DNA of 5,695 nt from Legionellales bacterium. Its GTDB lineage: Bacteria; Pseudomonadota; Gammaproteobacteria; WLWR01. The stretch is from positions 1 through 5,695 of the forward strand of contig WLWR01000118.1 in the NCBI GenBank assembly GCA_012103495.1. Direction: 5' to 3'. A program made the position numbers and the translations under genes. Below, in pieces: positions 5,371 to 5,695 of the stretch (the stretch's first letter is position 1; each line of letters opens with the position of its first letter). The notes beneath the pieces were generated by a model. The model was not told the DNA's origin. It saw nothing but the letters and a program-made list of their open reading frames with translations, and made no database searches.

Positions 5371-5636
5371 TCTTTATGTTCCCATTCATTCATCAGCGGC
5401 TGTGCAAGCAAATCAGAATGCGCCAATTCTGGCGTTAGATCCGCTAACAATTGTTCTTCGCTAAAAGGCAATACGGTTCCTTGGACTGGTTTATATTTTT
5501 TCACGACAAAACCATCTTCATAAATTTCTACTTCAACTTTTGTGCCTTCTTCAAAATGAGGGATGTCGCGCATGAGTCCAGCCACTCTCAACGCCAACCC
5601 ATTGCCCCATTTCTGAATTTTGGCTTTTACTTTCAT
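5367..5636 (-). CDS. mazE: MazE-family antitoxin (AbrB/SpoVT fold)
   Basis: The 89-residue protein is the antitoxin partner of the overlapping mazF. Residues 1-50 form the swapped-hairpin AbrB-type DNA-binding domain, with KWGNGLALRV (9-18, the family WGNS-A-R-I motif), then FEEGTKVEVE and EDGFVVKK. Residues 56-89 form the acidic flexible tail (PFSEEQLLADLTPELAH, ending NEWEHKE) that normally wraps around MazF and blocks its RNA site. I chose the ATG at 5634-5636 because GGAG sits six bases upstream and the family begins with Lys-rich 'MKVKAKIQKWGN'. A GTG four codons upstream is in frame but overlaps that Shine-Dalgarno. Antitoxin first with a 4-bp overlap is the standard mazEF layout, and the antitoxin is expected to autoregulate the operon. 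Confidence 0.92.
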   Translation of the reverse strand: MKVKAKIQKWGNGLALRVAGLMRDIPHFEEGTKVEVEIYEDGFVVKKYKPVQGTVLPFSEEQLLADLTPELAHSDLLAQPLMNEWEHKE

Positions 5637-5668
5637 GATCTGCTCCACGCTTCGCTTGATGATTGGAG

Positions 5669-5695
5669 TGTATACTATGTTGAAACATAATTCAA
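5669..5695 (-). promoter_or_regulatory. mazEF promoter/operator region (truncated by window end)
   Basis: Upstream of mazE a perfect dyad, ATGTT-GA-AACAT (5677-5688), adjoins the palindrome GTATAC (5670-5675), which includes most of a TATACA -10-like hexamer on the minus strand (5674-5669). TTGAAT at 5695-5690 resembles a -35, but the spacing would be 15 bp, so the true -35 is uncertain and may lie outside the window. A palindrome over the promoter fits autorepression by MazE or MazE-MazF. Confidence 0.4.

Noticed and set aside
1..5695. CRISPR array, rRNA, or insertion sequence with terminal inverted repeats.
   Set aside because: No regularly spaced long repeats, no rRNA-like blocks and no DDE transposase frame are visible in the window.

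Overview
The window looks like accessory DNA of a proteobacterium, most likely a moderately AT-rich gammaproteobacterium. The evidence is the integrase families, the DinJ and MazE/MazF homologues, Shine-Dalgarno starts and a bacterial tRNA with a CAU anticodon. A Legionella- or Coxiella-like host is possible, but nothing here proves a genus. The window reads as a mobile-element junction followed by island cargo.

Bases 1 to about 245 are very AT-rich and encode the end of a LamG (concanavalin-like) domain in the style of environmental phage structural proteins. The resemblance stops near base 241-250 and different DNA begins there, so this edge is either a recombination scar or an assembly chimera. 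A leader with two dyads (393-408, 452-491) then precedes an intact tyrosine recombinase (int1, 515-1642, +).

Int1 ends 24 bp before a 43-bp 3' fragment of a CAU-anticodon tRNA (1667-1709, - strand). The fragment is cut at the anticodon-loop boundary, as is typical of integrase attachment cores. Short direct repeats with an 11-bp period lie on both sides: TCCCGCAA twice at the end of int1, and TGCACTCCA twice upstream of a second integrase. The second integrase (int2, 1877-3100, +) has an arm-binding N-terminus and all catalytic residues, but one in-frame TAA at codon 236 interrupts it. The arrangement suggests the joint between two elements that used the same tRNA, or an attP-like end.

Beyond 3100 all supported genes are on the minus strand. 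In order of transcription they are mazE and mazF (overlapping ATGA, complete toxin-antitoxin pair), an 86-residue DinJ/RelB-type antitoxin with no recognisable toxin beside it, and an unrecognised acidic protein of about 315 residues. The last needs a -1 shift at a run of eight A to be read through. Its coding sequence also holds a perfect 28-bp palindrome and a second strong hairpin. The toxin-antitoxin genes probably stabilise the island, and the unknown gene is the best candidate for undescribed cargo. I saw no CRISPR array, rRNA, complete tRNA or insertion sequence.
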